A DNA stretch of 64,000 bases. It comes from Lichina pygmaea (Eukaryota > Ascomycota > Lichinomycetes > Lichinales > Lichinaceae). Under the pieces are notes generated by a model that saw only the letters and a program-made list of their open reading frames with translations, ran no database searches and had not been told where the DNA came from. The stretch's first letter is position 1; each line of letters starts with the position of its first letter. Shown here piece after piece: positions 10,348-21,326 of the stretch. A program made the position numbers and the translations under genes. The DNA is taken from assembly GCA_963422465.1 (NCBI GenBank), contig OY730170.1:3696379-3760378 (forward strand). Reading direction: 5' to 3'.

Positions 10348-11392
10348 ATGATCAAGAATGCTTCTAGGAGGCTAAAGAAGAGCCCATGCCGCTTATTCCT
10401 CGAGGCCGGTTCGACGCAAGCTGCCGGTCCTCGAGGTCTCACGACGACGTGTCGAAGGCGCAAAGATGTGGCCTCGCAAGTACCTCAACCGAACCTGAGG
10501 CATGCTGAGAGACCTCGTAGGTCTTTACTTCCGCCACTGGAGCTAGGCTTCTGTAAAGGCACTCGCTGACGGATGGGATCGTAGCTCTCGGGCCGATCAA
10601 GGCGCCCATCGTCAACCCTGCCGACAGATACGTCGAGCGATCAAAGGGCCTCCATGAGTACGGCCAATATCTGCTGTCATGTCTGCCGAGATACATCCAG
10701 CAGTTCTCGGTCTGGAAGGACGAACTGGCAATCTATATCGCTCCGTCGGCAGTGATGCCCGTCTTCACCTTCCTCAAGTACCACACCGCGGCGGAGTTTA
10801 CATCGGTCATGGACATCACGGCCGTGGACTACCCTACACGGGACCAGCGGTTCGAGGTGGTCTACAACCTGCTCAGCGTCCGACACAACTCCCGCATCCG
10901 AGTCAAGACTTACGCCGACGAGGCGAGACCCGTTCCCAGCATCACATCCCTGTACGACGGCGCCAACTGGTACGAGCGGGAGGTGTATGACCTTTTTGGC
11001 GTCTTCTTCTCCGGTCATCCCGATCTAAGACGGATCATGACGGACTACGGCTTCGACGGTCACCCTCTCCGGAAAGATTTTCCCCTGACGGGTTACACGG
11101 AGATCAGATATGACGAAGAGAAGAAGCGGATCGTGTACGAGCCACTCGAGATGACCCAGGCCTTTCGTGATTTTCAAGGTGGGAGCTCGGTTTGGGAACA
11201 GGTTGGAGAGGGGAAGGACTACAGACCTGATCAGGTACGTTTTTATCCTTGCTCCACGCCTATTGCGTCTCCGCCCTTTTCGTCGACTGGGGGCCCTTCA
11301 CTGCAACTGAGCTAAGAGTGTCCTCGCACGACCAGTTCAAGCTGCCTACACCGAAGCCGGAGGAGAAGAAGGATGATCCACCTAAGAAATAG
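10348..11392 (+). CDS. NDUFS3: NADH:ubiquinone oxidoreductase 30-kDa subunit (NDUFS3/NuoC family), mitochondrial precursor
   Basis: This is a core peripheral-arm subunit of respiratory complex I, near the iron-sulphur chain and quinone site. Three exons are inferred: 10348-10479, 10602-11234 and 11336-11392, giving 273 aa, the usual family length. All junctions are phase 0. Intron 1 (122 bp) carries CTGAC about 30 nt before its AG, and intron 2 (101 bp) has an AACTGAGC branch site. The N-terminus ([15 protein letters not shown]...GLTTTCRRR) is basic and amphipathic, as expected for a mitochondrial presequence. The mature part shows the Complex1_30kDa signature: [72 protein letters not shown] and a final [12 protein letters not shown] tail. 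Exon 1 is the least certain. It is chosen because phase, a good A at -3 and the targeting sequence agree. Confidence 0.9.
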
Positions 11393-14272
11393 ACTTGTCC
11401 GCCACATGTGTATACGGCTGGTGTATTGTCCATTTGGATCCTCCTAGTCTTCTCGCCTTTATCAGTGTCAAGTAATATCCCCTCTTAGCTGCTGCCTTGT
11501 AAAAGGTTCCTTTCGATACCTACGTACCCCAGTCTCTGACATTTAGGGGAAGGGTGGTTCCACACAGTGGACAGATGCTCTGGTGAGGAGCAGTCAGCCA
11601 CCAGTTTTGTAAAATCCTCGCAGAGAGTTGGGGACACATGTACGGGTGTAGCTCAGTAGATTCTGTGAAGAGTGGGTCTCTGGTCCATGCTCTTACTAGT
11701 GGAGCAGTTGCTGGAGTGGCCTGTGGACAGTGGTGTGGGTTTGTAACTGGCCGAGGCTCTGCTCTCACAACTTTGGCAGCTCTTTCCATTTATTCTATGG
11801 GGTTTTCATAAGTAGTAAGAGGGTGATGATCGTCGAGGTAATCCCATCCTTCCACCTTTGCTAGTTTACCGGTAATGTCAGTCCGTGCATGTGCCCCCCC
11901 CTCTTCAGAGATGCTGAGCGTGTATGCTCCCTGTGCCGAATTTGCATGCCGGGGCAATACGACAGAGGTCTGGCTGAGCTGAAGAACTCAGACACTGGGT
12001 GGCTGGAAACAGTAGATTGATGGATCTACATTCACCTGGCAGGTTGCTATAAGCAATTGCGAGAGGGCGGAGGCCTGGCGGTGCCTGGTCGGAGCCTGGG
12101 CGGTGGCAGGAGCTCTCTCTCGGGTTTTAGCATAGCAGTGTGACAGAGAGATAGAAGAAGGCAGTCCTGTGGGCCCTAGGAGGCACTACTAGAGACACTG
12201 GGACTGAGTCGGGCCAGGGCCAGAAGCGCCTGCAGCGGATGTGTAGGTTCATTGATCGCTGCTAAGTAGAAGCTGCTAAGCTAAGCAGCTGACTAAGCGT
12301 GGTCAGGTGACACGGGGTGGAGCGGTCGCTCGTGACAGCAATAGTGGGTGTTGTAGTATCACTCACAGGTCACAGAATGTGTTAGTAGTCCTCCCTTGGT
12401 ATCCTTGGCCGTAGACTGTCCACAGGTTCAGTGGAACCCCATTTGCCCACCACACTGCGGTAATTGGGTTGGTACGTACATTCTGTGGACCCAGAACATT
12501 TACAGACAATTACTGCCGTAGCCCCCTCTGTGTAGACTTCTTGCTCCCATGGCCCCTCTTATTTCAATGCCCCCGCTGGATTACCACTGGTACTTCTGGT
12601 TTTGTGGGAACCCCGGGTGATACCAAGTACTACTAACCTTTTGAACCGTCAGCCCCCGACTGATGTTGTCACACAGCTATCGGAGTCTCTACCCTCTCCG
12701 TGTTACACGTGGGGCTCTAGGTCCATAGGTATCACGTGAGGCTGCGGCCAGTCAGCACGGTAGGTGTGGCTCAGTAGGAACGTGAAGATCAGCAGTTGAT
12801 TATTATATTGCAATGCCGAGCCCAAATCCGGCAGGTAGATCGTCGTCACTCATCAGTCTGCCCAAAGTTACTGCTAGCTACGGAGTACGTAGTTACTAGT
12901 TACTAGCTACTAGCTACGTACTGTATGTACCTGGCATGGCAATCACGCGTCGCACACTCAACTCAGCAATTGGATTCCCTGTCAAGCTTGACACGTACGG
13001 AGTACGCAAGGCAAGGTAAAGATTCTGAAAGTCGATATCACGTGACATGGGATGAGTAATGACAGCGACCACGATGAGTAAGCACAAGGACCTTGTACCT
13101 CGCAGTGCTGTACGGAGTACGGAGTACACCAGTACCTAGGTACGGAGGTACGTATCAGAAAGGAAGACGCTAAGCACAACGGCCAGAAATATCCACACAC
13201 GACAAGCCGACTACAATACGGCTACACTCAACTGTGACGGGGCACTCCTACAGAGCATGGACAACTTCCTAGGGCAGCAAGACAATCAATTGCTCCCTAG
13301 TACGTCTCCGTCTCGGAGATGAATCCCGCGATGTTTCTAGCTAGGAAGCGAAATCGCTTTTGTGCGTCTACGGAGCAATGTCTTTCCGCTCCGAGGGCCG
13401 TCTAGTCTTCGACCCCCCTAACAGTATCTACGACAAGGCGATATAGCATCACTGACAGACGTCATCATTGCACGGAAACCACCTGACAAGGGACAACCCA
13501 TTCACAACAGACCCAAGGCGGTGCAGTAGCCGTATCAGCTGAGTTCCCAAGACACTTGGAGCACACGGCCGGAACAAGGAGTCTCCAACAAGTACAGCGA
13601 GCAAGGGCACCAGCTGCCGCTCAACACCCCGTGATGCTAGGGTGCTCAGCCGTCCGCAGCCCAATTGCTTGGCAACCAGCGCTTGGCAGCCGTTGTACGT
13701 ATGTACGTATGTAGGGTCAAATAGAGTCTGATACGTGGTCTGGAGTCGAAAACACCAATGACGTCTACGAAAACCCAGCGGCGCTCTCGTGAGCTGTGCA
13801 GGGGTCGTGGCCCCCACGGCCTACATGTCCCTGGCCGATTTGGAGACGGTCGCACGAGTAGGTAGTGTAAGGTATAGTACGAGTAGGTACTGTACGCCGA
13901 TAGCCAGCCACTGTCAAAGAACACGGTAGCTTACGTACCACTTCGTACTGGTCAGCCGCCGAGGTCAAGCCCATCGAAGCCCTAACGGAGGGACACCGTA
14001 CAATTGCGGCCGGAAGCGATAATCGCCGAGGGACAGTGGCGGGGCACGGCGGATCGAGTCGACATGTGCTGGTGCGTATGTACGAACGAGTGGAGATGGA
14101 TAGATAAGTAGACAGCCCAGGAAACCCGGGAGAACTCGTCCGTCTCTAGAACGTCTTCGCGGAACGGTCACGACGACGGCCCTGCCGGAACGGAAAGCTC
14201 CTCTCACTCCTGCAACGGATAGCTCGACGAAGAAACACACGTCACACGAAGAGGCCGGGTCCAACGACAGCC
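11393..14272. other. 2.9 kb gene-poor interval
   Basis: No gene is recognised. The longest frame near the left side is an 89-codon minus ORF (11520-11789, with a C-P-L-C motif) without recognisable relatives and with no sign of selection. The interval has G-rich stretches (about 12060-12110) and many short palindromes of the type TACGGAGTAC or GTACCTAGGTAC (12880-12920, 12995-13010, 13105-13150). The right end should hold the promoter of the dehydrogenase gene. Confidence 0.55.
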
Positions 14273-15572
14273 ATGGCTTCACCGTCGCCCTTCGACGTGA
14301 GCGAGCTCTTCCGGGTCGACGGCATGGTGGCCGTGATCACCGGAGGAGGTACCGGCATCGGCTTGATGATGGCCAAGGCCTTGGTCGCCAACGGCGCCGC
14401 AAAGGTGTACATCGTCGGTCGACGCAAAGAAAAGCTCGAAGCGACCGCCAAAGACGATGTAAGCAACGTGGAGAGGAGAGGGTGGAGAGTGCTCCTCTCT
14501 TGCTTTCCATCCCTTCGACGGCGCCGTGTAGATAGCACCACCCTCACCCGGGAAAGATGAAGAAGATGGAGAAGGAGGAGGAGAAGAAGAAGAAGAAGAA
14601 GAAGAAGAAGAAGAAGAAGAAGAAGAAGAAGAAGAGAGGAACCCCCTACCATGCCGCCTTCAGCGCAATTTCCAAACCTCACAGACGACATCTGCTTGCC
14701 GTGCGAGAAGAAAACCTCCTGACCTCGAATCCGGTGCGCTTGATGTAGGAGTCTGGCAACATCGTCCCGATCCAGGGGGACGTGACGTCCAAGGAATCCC
14801 TCGCGGCGGTGGCGAAGCAGATCGAGGACGACGTAGGCTTCGTCAACCTCGTCATCGCCAACTCGGGCGCGAGTGGGCCGGGCGTAGGCATGCTCAAGGA
14901 AGACGCCTCGCTCGCCGAATTGCGGGACTTCATCTGGAACACGCCCATGGAAGAGTTCAACGAGACGTTCCACACCAACGTCACCGGCGTCCTGTACACC
15001 GTCGCCGCCTTCCTCGATCTGCTCGACCGCGGCAACAAGAAGGGCAACCTGAGCCAGCACAGCCAGGTCATCGGCGTGTCCACCATCGGTAGCTTCTGCC
15101 GGGACGTGTTCGTCACCTTTCCCTACCAAACCAGCAAGGCCGCCGTCAACCATCTCATGAAGATGCTGTCGTCGGCCTGTGGGAAGTACAACATTCGCCA
15201 CAACACCCTGGCTCCGGGATGTCAGTGATCGATCCCTCTTCTCTCTTTCCTTCCCTTCATTCCTCCCCCTCTCCTCCCCTCCCCTCCAACCTCTCTCCCT
15301 CTCTCGCGCACACATGCTCTGATCTGGCTCATCTGGAGTCCTGACGTCCCTTAGTATTCCCCTCGGACATGGCCGCGCCACTGTTTCAGGGTGCCGACAT
15401 CAGCCAGACCGGATCGCTCCCGGCCACGAGGTTATCGGCCCAGAGAGCAGGCAACGAGCAAGACATGGGAGCCACGATCCTCTACATGGCGAGCAAGGCA
15501 GGAGCGTACTGCGACGGTAGCATCGTCGTGTTGGACGGGGGGCAGATGAGCACCGTCAAGTCGGCGTACTGA
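14273..15572 (+). CDS. Short-chain dehydrogenase/reductase (SDR)
   Basis: Classical SDR, an NAD(P)-dependent oxidoreductase with unknown substrate, probably cytosolic. Three exons are inferred: 14273-14458, 14749-15220 and 15355-15572, giving 291 aa. Exon 1 ends in phase 0 and exon 2 in phase 1. The cofactor motif is TGGGTGIG (about residues 23-30), followed by VYIVGRR, where the Arg residues suggest NADP(H). Also seen are a D-V-T site, an IANSGA variant of the NNAG motif, the catalytic Ser in GVSTIGS, YQTSK for the Tyr-x3-Lys pair, and APG followed by FPSDM. The C-terminus is the usual LYMASKAGAY..G..VVLDGGQ. Intron 1 is unusually long (290 bp) because of a GAA repeat. Fungal relatives include many reductases of secondary or fatty-acid metabolism. 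The neighbour is a convergent membrane protein gene. Confidence 0.93.
14578..14635 (+). repeat. (GAA)n microsatellite in SDR intron 1
   Basis: A nearly pure run of about 17 GAA/AAG units on plus within the first intron of the SDR gene, preceded by purine-rich GAAGATGGAGAAGGAGGAG. It sits 110-170 bp upstream of the inferred acceptor (14748). Confidence 0.9.
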
Positions 15573-15829
15573 GACGGTCGCAGCCTAGCCCAAGTCGAGT
15601 CACATCCTGAAGGGACTCCCGAGGGCTCGACGCCTTCGCAAGGGGCGAGAGGTGAGGTCAAGTATCGAAAACACTCGTGGCCGTTCGAGCTTTATATAAA
15701 CTAGCGATCTTCGAGTGCGTGCATCCGTATCGAGCACTTTCACCCATTCAGATGTTTGCTGTCTTGTCAAACCCTCGAGGCTGGCCTCCCGCCATGACCA
15801 AGCGCCCCCGTCTTAGAAGTCTCCAGCGC
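15573..15829. other. Convergent 3' interval
   Basis: 257 bp between the stops of the plus-strand SDR and the minus-strand membrane protein gene. No gene is seen. It should hold both polyadenylation regions. Confidence 0.6.
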
Positions 15830-17068
15830 TCAAGCCCGGAGAGCCCGCTCGTCTCGTTCCCATAGCAGCCAGATCATGGGAGCGCACGGTCCCGCCACGA
15901 TAGCCAAGCCAGCCGTCTTGGCTACGAGGCTCGACCAAGCAGACCACGTATGCGCGCGCGTCGAGCTGGTCTGGTTGACCGAGATGGCCCAGAGCGTGGT
16001 TGCCAGCGACCCGATGTACTCGTCGTAGAGCAAAATAACGAGCAGACCTTCTCCCATGCCAGACACCTTCCTCGAGCTGTTCGGTGCCGGTGGCAGGAAC
16101 ACCCGACGGGGATGAAGGTGCAGGGCGACGGCGGGATTGAAGATTGCTGGAAACAGCACGGACGACAAGGAGAGTGTCCAGGCACCAATGTGCGGTATGG
16201 CGGCGCAAAGAATCGCAAAGGCGTAGACGGCCCGCAGGCGCCCAAGCACATGCGCCCTGCGCTCAGCCGAGGACTGGTACTCGGTCGTCGTAGATGGCAG
16301 CAGCCTCGACAGCAGAGACCGCACGGCGGGCTGCAAGACACCAGTCACGACGGGGAAACCTTGCCAGACGGACATGAAGACCTGGTGGGTCTCATAGGAG
16401 GTGACAGCAGGGGAGGGCAAGCCCTGGAGGATTGCTGGCAAGACGTAGCCAAGTATCGATGATATAGGCAGGGCCTGAAGTTCCCGAACAGGCACCAACA
16501 GATCGGATGGGCTGCCTGGGGAGTTTCTGTCCGCGCCACCAAGTATCGCGGGCGAGGTCCACATGTAGAGAGCTAAGTAGAGGGGGACGACGACAGTGAA
16601 CCCAAGAGCTTGCATCAATATTCCCCACACAGAGAGACTATGCCACGGTAAGCGTATCAGAGAGGTTCTCGGACGAGGAGAAGGCGGCATAGCACGGCTT
16701 GACCCTCACAGAGAGACGATCCTCCCTCGGTTGCCCACTCTCCTGGCCTCGATCCCGAGCAGGATCCACACGACCATGAGCTGGCCGGCAAACTCGTACG
16801 CGTGCAGTGACAGATTTGGCGTGCTACCGTCGACCGCCGGCCAGAACATCGTGACCAACGTGGTAAGGAAGTGGTCCACGGGGACGGCGATGCCAGTGTA
16901 GACGCTCTTGACTGGCACGTCCGTGCGGGGAAGCAGCCGTGGCGATGCATCTTGCACCTGTCGAGACAGTTCGAAAAAGCCATTGCGCTCCGATATCATC
17001 CAGGTGCAGTAGAACCCGGCTGCGCTGAAGACGGGTAGCACGTACTTGACGAACGTCGAGAACGACAT
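15830..17068 (-). CDS. Polytopic integral membrane protein of an uncharacterised fungal family
   Basis: Two exons on minus are inferred, 17068-16710 and 16637-15830, with a 72-bp intron (16638-16709) in phase 2, giving 388 aa. The start is the first ATG (17068); the two codons upstream are not ATG. Several hydrophobic segments are visible: KYVLPVFSAAGFY, VDHFLTTLVTMFWP, FAGQLMVVWILLGI, GILMQALGFTVVVPLYLALY, ISSILGYVLPAIL, VYAFAILCAAIPHIGAW and a C-terminal GLAIVAGPCAPMIWLLW. Conserved-looking charged stretches include ISERNGFFELSRQVQDASPR and NLSLHAYEFAGQ. The layout of about seven membrane segments and the wording recall small fungal membrane proteins seen near secondary-metabolite or redox genes, but no catalytic motif is recognised and no substrate is proposed. 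It is convergent with the SDR gene. Confidence 0.8.
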
Positions 17069-17493
17069 GGTCACTGTGCCTCATCTCGTCGTCAGCTGGC
17101 GGGATCCAAAGACTGGATGATATACCGGTACGTAACGCAGGGTAAGTAAGAGGAGCGTGGTCACGTGACGTACGGTAATCCTGACCGGTGTTGGAGCTGG
17201 GAGGCAGGGAAGAGCCGTTATCAATTTCTTTAGGGAAAAAGCACTCGCTATATACACGAATTTAACCCCTGTTCAGTCCCTATTCAGCCTCTATTCTGCA
17301 GCCTGCCGTGTCCTTCCCGAGATTAGACCTTGGCAGTGTTGCAATCCTAACAACCGGGACTACTGTAGCTTACGACAGAGGGGTGTCTAACCGTAGCTAG
17401 GCATCCAGGGCCCCCCTAGGCTCGAGTCGCCAATGATTGTCCTGCGTTATCGGCACGATACCACATCCAGAACAATCCAAACTTCGAGCGGCA
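17069..17493. promoter_or_regulatory. Divergent intergenic region (membrane protein / BUD22)
   Basis: 425 bp between two divergent start codons. A TATATAC element is at about 17250. A GTCACGTGAC palindrome at 17160-17169 is an E-box or bZIP-type core. Function is inferred from position. Confidence 0.45.
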
Positions 17494-18871
17494 ATGGGCA
17501 AGAGGAAGAGAGACGCCGTCAGCGAAGAGGCGCAGCAAGACGCCGCGAAGAGCCAAGAGATCCAGAGACGAGCCGTTCGAAAGAAGCTATCGCTAGGGAG
17601 CAAGGCTCTGACTCGTGCGCTCAAGAAGAGCAAACGCCATGAGATCCAACGTCTTGCGAAGAGGACAACGAGAGCCAAGTCGGCAGGTGACTCGGAGCAA
17701 CGCACGAGGCTACAGAGAGAGGTCGAGGCGCTCAAGGTCCGTCGAGGCTCGCCCAATGTCGATCGGTACAGGCCTAACCACACGTTTCACGTAGAACCTG
17801 GATCTCACGGCCGTAGCAGACGCTCAGCTGCGGAAAGCGGTCCTCAAATGCAAGGAGCTCGCCGCGGCTCATCTATCGCTGGATCATGTTGCAGTCACTG
17901 CCGCCGTTGCAAATGACGTTGTAGACAGCGTCGCCGTTCTTGCTAGAAACAACGTGACGGCACGGCTTTACAATTCGAAGGACGTCAAGGAGCAATTGGC
18001 TGCGGCGTTGACGGGTCTCCGTAAGGCTCTTGGAGTGGCTGCCTCGAGCAACGGTGCAAAAGCGTCAAAGGACAAAGGGTCGGGGCAGACGATTGCGTCC
18101 GGACGGATTGGCAACAGTCGAAGCAAGGGCCCTGTGACGACACCCGAGCATGGAGGCACCGACGCCAAAGGGTCTGAACTGGCGCGGGAGATCGATCGTG
18201 CGACCACCGAAGATTCGTTCTCCCGCCCTGAGCCGGAAGACGATGCCAACCCGGAGGTACGACAAGGCCACAGCCCTCCAGCGGCTTCTACAGCAAGCAT
18301 CGGCGCAGCCGATGACAATCTCACGGAGGACGGAACGTTGGCTTTCTCGGACGCCGAGTCCGAGGACGGTCACCCATCCAGGTCATCGGGAACGGAAGAC
18401 CGACGGACAGTCAAGACGCCCACCTCGACATTTCTTCCGTCTCTCATCACGGGCGGTTACTGGTCCGGGTCCGAGTCGGCCGAGGACCTGGACGAGATGC
18501 AGCCGCGCAAGAACCGGCGGGGTCAGCGCGCACGACGAGCCATATGGGAGCTGAAGTACGGCGCCGGGGCGAACCACATCAGGAAAGCGCCCCGCGGGAA
18601 GGACCGCGGTTCTCGACGAGGACCCCGAGAAAGCGGTGCCTCCACCCTCACCAGGAAGCCCACTCGTGGCCACGACGCTGTCCCATCACGTCAATCGTCA
18701 TACCTACCCGGCAGGCAGCCGCCCTCTTTCCAGCGCCGGGACCCTCAATCGAGGCCCGGCCCCAAGCCGGAGCCAGATCGCCCGATACACCCATCGTGGG
18801 AGGCCGCTCGTGAATCCAAGCAGCGCAAACAGGCGGCGAGTTTCAAGGGGACGAAGACGGTGTTCGATTAG
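17494..18871 (+). CDS. bud22: BUD22 / SRFBP1-family ribosome biogenesis protein
   Basis: Nucleolar 40S-biogenesis factor related to yeast Bud22. Two exons are inferred: 17494-17736 and 17795-18871, with a 58-bp phase-0 intron, giving 439 aa. The first exon starts MGKRKRD and carries a basic helix with HEIQRLAKRTTRAKS and LQREVEALK. After splicing it continues as NLDLTAVADAQLRKAVLKCK, the helical Bud22 domain. The middle is acidic, Ser-rich and disordered (about 150-260). The C-terminus is the Bud22 signature: Arg/Gly-rich, then LPGRQPPSFQRRDPQSRPGP, HPSWEAARESKQRKQAASFK and a terminal KTVFD. The start is chosen as the first ATG of a Lys/Arg-rich nuclear-type N-terminus. The usual PSLITGGYWSGS box is present at about residue 291. 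Confidence 0.92.
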
Positions 18872-19154
18872 TCCGTCGAGGAGGAGTGGGAACCGGGTGC
18901 TGTTTGGCGGTCATGCGGCCTATGGCGCCATCGCGCTTCGTCTGTTGCCCCTATAAGCAGTCCTGTTATCTTAGCGAGAGCCCGTCAAATTCCGCGCACC
19001 GCTCGGGTCCAGATTTCGCGACGCCTGTTCGTGGAGCAAACCGTCAACGCTGGCCCGACCGAGCTTCCAGCGCCTTCGACACCGTCTCCACCACCAAACT
19101 CACCACCTTGGAAGTAGGAGCGGAGGACGGTCTCAGCTGTCGCGGGTGCCGAGG
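18872..19154 (+). promoter_or_regulatory. Intergenic region between BUD22 and MTAP genes
   Basis: 283 bp between tandem genes. A CCCTATAAGC element at 18949-18958 may be a weak TATA. No coding potential is seen. Confidence 0.4.
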
Positions 19155-20368
19155 ATGTCGGAGATAGCCGACACATACAAAAGTCAGTTTGCGCATCCGG
19201 CCGTGCCCCACCGGGACTCTGTCCGGACCGAGCCCACGGTCACCGGTTGTTTGGGTCGACCCCGCCCATCTGTTCGGATTGCTGACGACGTAGGCCGCTG
19301 GCAGATGCGGTCCGCGTCGCCGTCATCGGTGGGACCGGCCTCAAAGAGCTGCCAGGCTTCAAGCAGGTGGCGTCCCTCGACGTGACGACGCCGTGGGGCT
19401 CTCCGTCGTCGCCCATCGTGATCCTCCATCACCCTTCGCCGTCGACCGGTCAAGAGGTGCCCGTAGCGTTCCTGTCCAGACACGGCCCGCATCACCAGAT
19501 CGCGCCGCACGAGGTTCCCAACCGCGCCAACGTTGCCGCCCTGCGATCTCTCGGGGTCCGTACCGTCATCGCGTTCTCCGCCGTCGGTAGCCTCCGCGAG
19601 GATATCAAGCCGAAGGACTTTGTCGTTCCGACGCAGATCATCGACCGGACCAAGGGTGTCCGTCCGTGGACATTCTTCGAGGGAGGCTTGGTCGGCCACG
19701 TCGGCTTTGCCGATCCGTTTGACGAGAAGATCGCAGCGGTCGTGAGAGGGTGCGGCCATGCGCTCGAGGGCGAGGGAGTCGTTCTCCACGACGAGGGGAC
19801 CTTGATCTGTATGGGTGGGTAGTGCGTCCGGGTGGAGAATGCGAAGCGCACCATCCTCCCTTGTCCCGCATTGCTCTGGAGTTGCTGTCGTCATGTCATC
19901 GTTCGGGATGGAGGGTCCTGCTCACGGACCGACGCAGAAGGACCGCAGTTCAGCACCCGGGCCGAAAGTAACCTCTACCGCAGCTGGGGCGGGAGCGTCG
20001 TCAACATGTCGGCGCTCCCCGAAGCGAAGCTGGCGCGCGAGGCCGAGATGGCATACCAGATGATCTGCATGTCGACCGACTACGACTGCTGGCGCGTCGA
20101 CGCCGGCCGCGACACGGTATCCCAGTCGCCGCACGTCGCATCCGTCACGGTCGAGCTCGTGATGGCGAGCATGCGGGCCAACGCCGGCAACGCGCGCCGT
20201 CTCGTCGCCGCCGTGCTCGACGAGCTGAGCCGCGACGAACACGTCGACGTCGTGCTCGCTCGCCACCTGCAGGGCCAAAGCAAGATGGCGAGTGGCATCA
20301 CGGCGCCCTCTGGCCGGAACGACGAGGCCGTGCGGAAGCTGCGGTGGTTGTTTCCAGACTACTTCTGA
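19155..20368 (+). CDS. meu1: S-methyl-5'-thioadenosine phosphorylase (MTAP)
   Basis: Cytosolic/nuclear enzyme of the methionine salvage pathway that phosphorolyses methylthioadenosine, a polyamine by-product, to adenine and methylthioribose-1-phosphate. Three exons are inferred: 19155-19182, 19305-19814 and 19938-20368, giving 322 aa. The introns (122 and 123 bp) fit in phase 1. The joins read MSEIADTYKNAVRVAVIGGTG and LICMEGPQFSTRAE. Family motifs are the phosphate loop GGTGLKELPG, FLSRHGPHHQIAPHEVPNRA, VIAFSAVGSLREDIKP, TKGVRPWTFFEGG, GPQFSTRAE and MSALPEAKLAREAEMAYQMI with the base-binding TDYDCW. The C-terminus LRWLFPDYF is typical. A 15-residue insertion between TDYDCW and VTVEL compared with the usual short loop is the only oddity. 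Confidence 0.94.
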
Positions 20369-20439
20369 GAAGGGTCGTCCATGCCGTACGTGGCATTCGG
20401 AAGACTTTGAGGCTGAAGTGGCCGGAACGGAGGGGCTGG

Positions 20440-21290
20440 GAGGGAGGTCAGCATAGTAGAGCAGGATACAGCGGTATAGAACAGGCCATGGCAGTAGGAC
20501 AGCAGTATAACCGCAGTATCGAATCGGCCATGGCAATATCATATTACAACAAGACACAGCAACGTAGAACAAGCCCCGTCAGTCTACAACGCCACAGTGG
20601 TCTACAGCAGCCTAGATCATCGATCCCGCAGCAGTCTCTTTACAGCAGCTTCTCAGCAGCCTTGGAACAGTCTACCACAGCAGTCGACTCCGCATCAGTC
20701 TAGTTGATCAATCTCCCATCAGTCTAGTACATCAGCAGTCTGGACTATTAATTCCCCAGCAGTCCAGAGCATTGATCTCCCAGCAGTCTAGTCTATTAAT
20801 CTCCCACCAGTCCAGACTATCAAGCCAGCAGTCTACCAGTAGATATTCCATCTCCTGGAAGTTTTACAAGCCAGTCCAAAAAACCTCTTGGCAGTCTATT
20901 CTACTATTGATCCCTGGGGATGTTTTAACGTACTGTACAGTACTGTACCGGTACAGCAAAGGAGTCACCAGCAAAACCCTCCAGCAGTCCTCTAGCAGTC
21001 TCCCAGCACTCTCCCAGCAGTTCCCCAGCAGTTCCCCAGCAGTCCTCCAGCAGTCCCTTGGCAGCCCGGCCAGCAATGTACTGTACAGCAGTTTCCCAGC
21101 AGCAAAGTACAGCAGGGTACAGTAGTGTACAGCAACATACAAGTATAGCAGTGTACTTGTACAGCAGTGTACTTGCACAGCAGTTTACATACATACATAC
21201 AGCAGTATCCAGCAGGGTACGTTACGTACGTAACTACTGCTACAGCATCTCTCAGCATCTCTTAGCAGTGTACAGCAACCCCCCCCTCTC
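20440..21290 (+). repeat. Degenerate CAGCAGTC/CTAG(A/T) low-complexity repeat region
   Basis: About 850 bp in which CAGCAGTC(T/C) or its variants recur every 12-35 bp, often followed by TAGTCTATTAATCTCCCA. Toward the end the spacing shortens to 10-15 bp (CCAGCAGTTCC, 20995-21060) and then becomes TACAGCAGTGTAC units (21110-21200). No open frame spans it. It forms the transition between gene space and the retroelement nest. Confidence 0.75.
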
Positions 21291-21326
21291 CCCTTCCCCC
21301 CCTCTCTCCCTGTAAGCAAAGCACTC

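Noticed and set aside
11640-11715. tRNA-like stretch (GGGTGTAGCTCAGTAGATTC resembles an A box)
   Set aside because: No B box (GGTTCRANTCC) at the right distance and no acceptor stem can be paired.
14242-15381. 379-codon minus-strand frame over the SDR gene
   Set aside because: Antisense to SDR exons and running through the GAA repeat (poly-Leu). The SDR motifs on plus explain the DNA.
20440-21290. CRISPR-like array
   Set aside because: Repeats are imperfect, spacing is irregular and the context is fungal. It is a low-complexity repeat.
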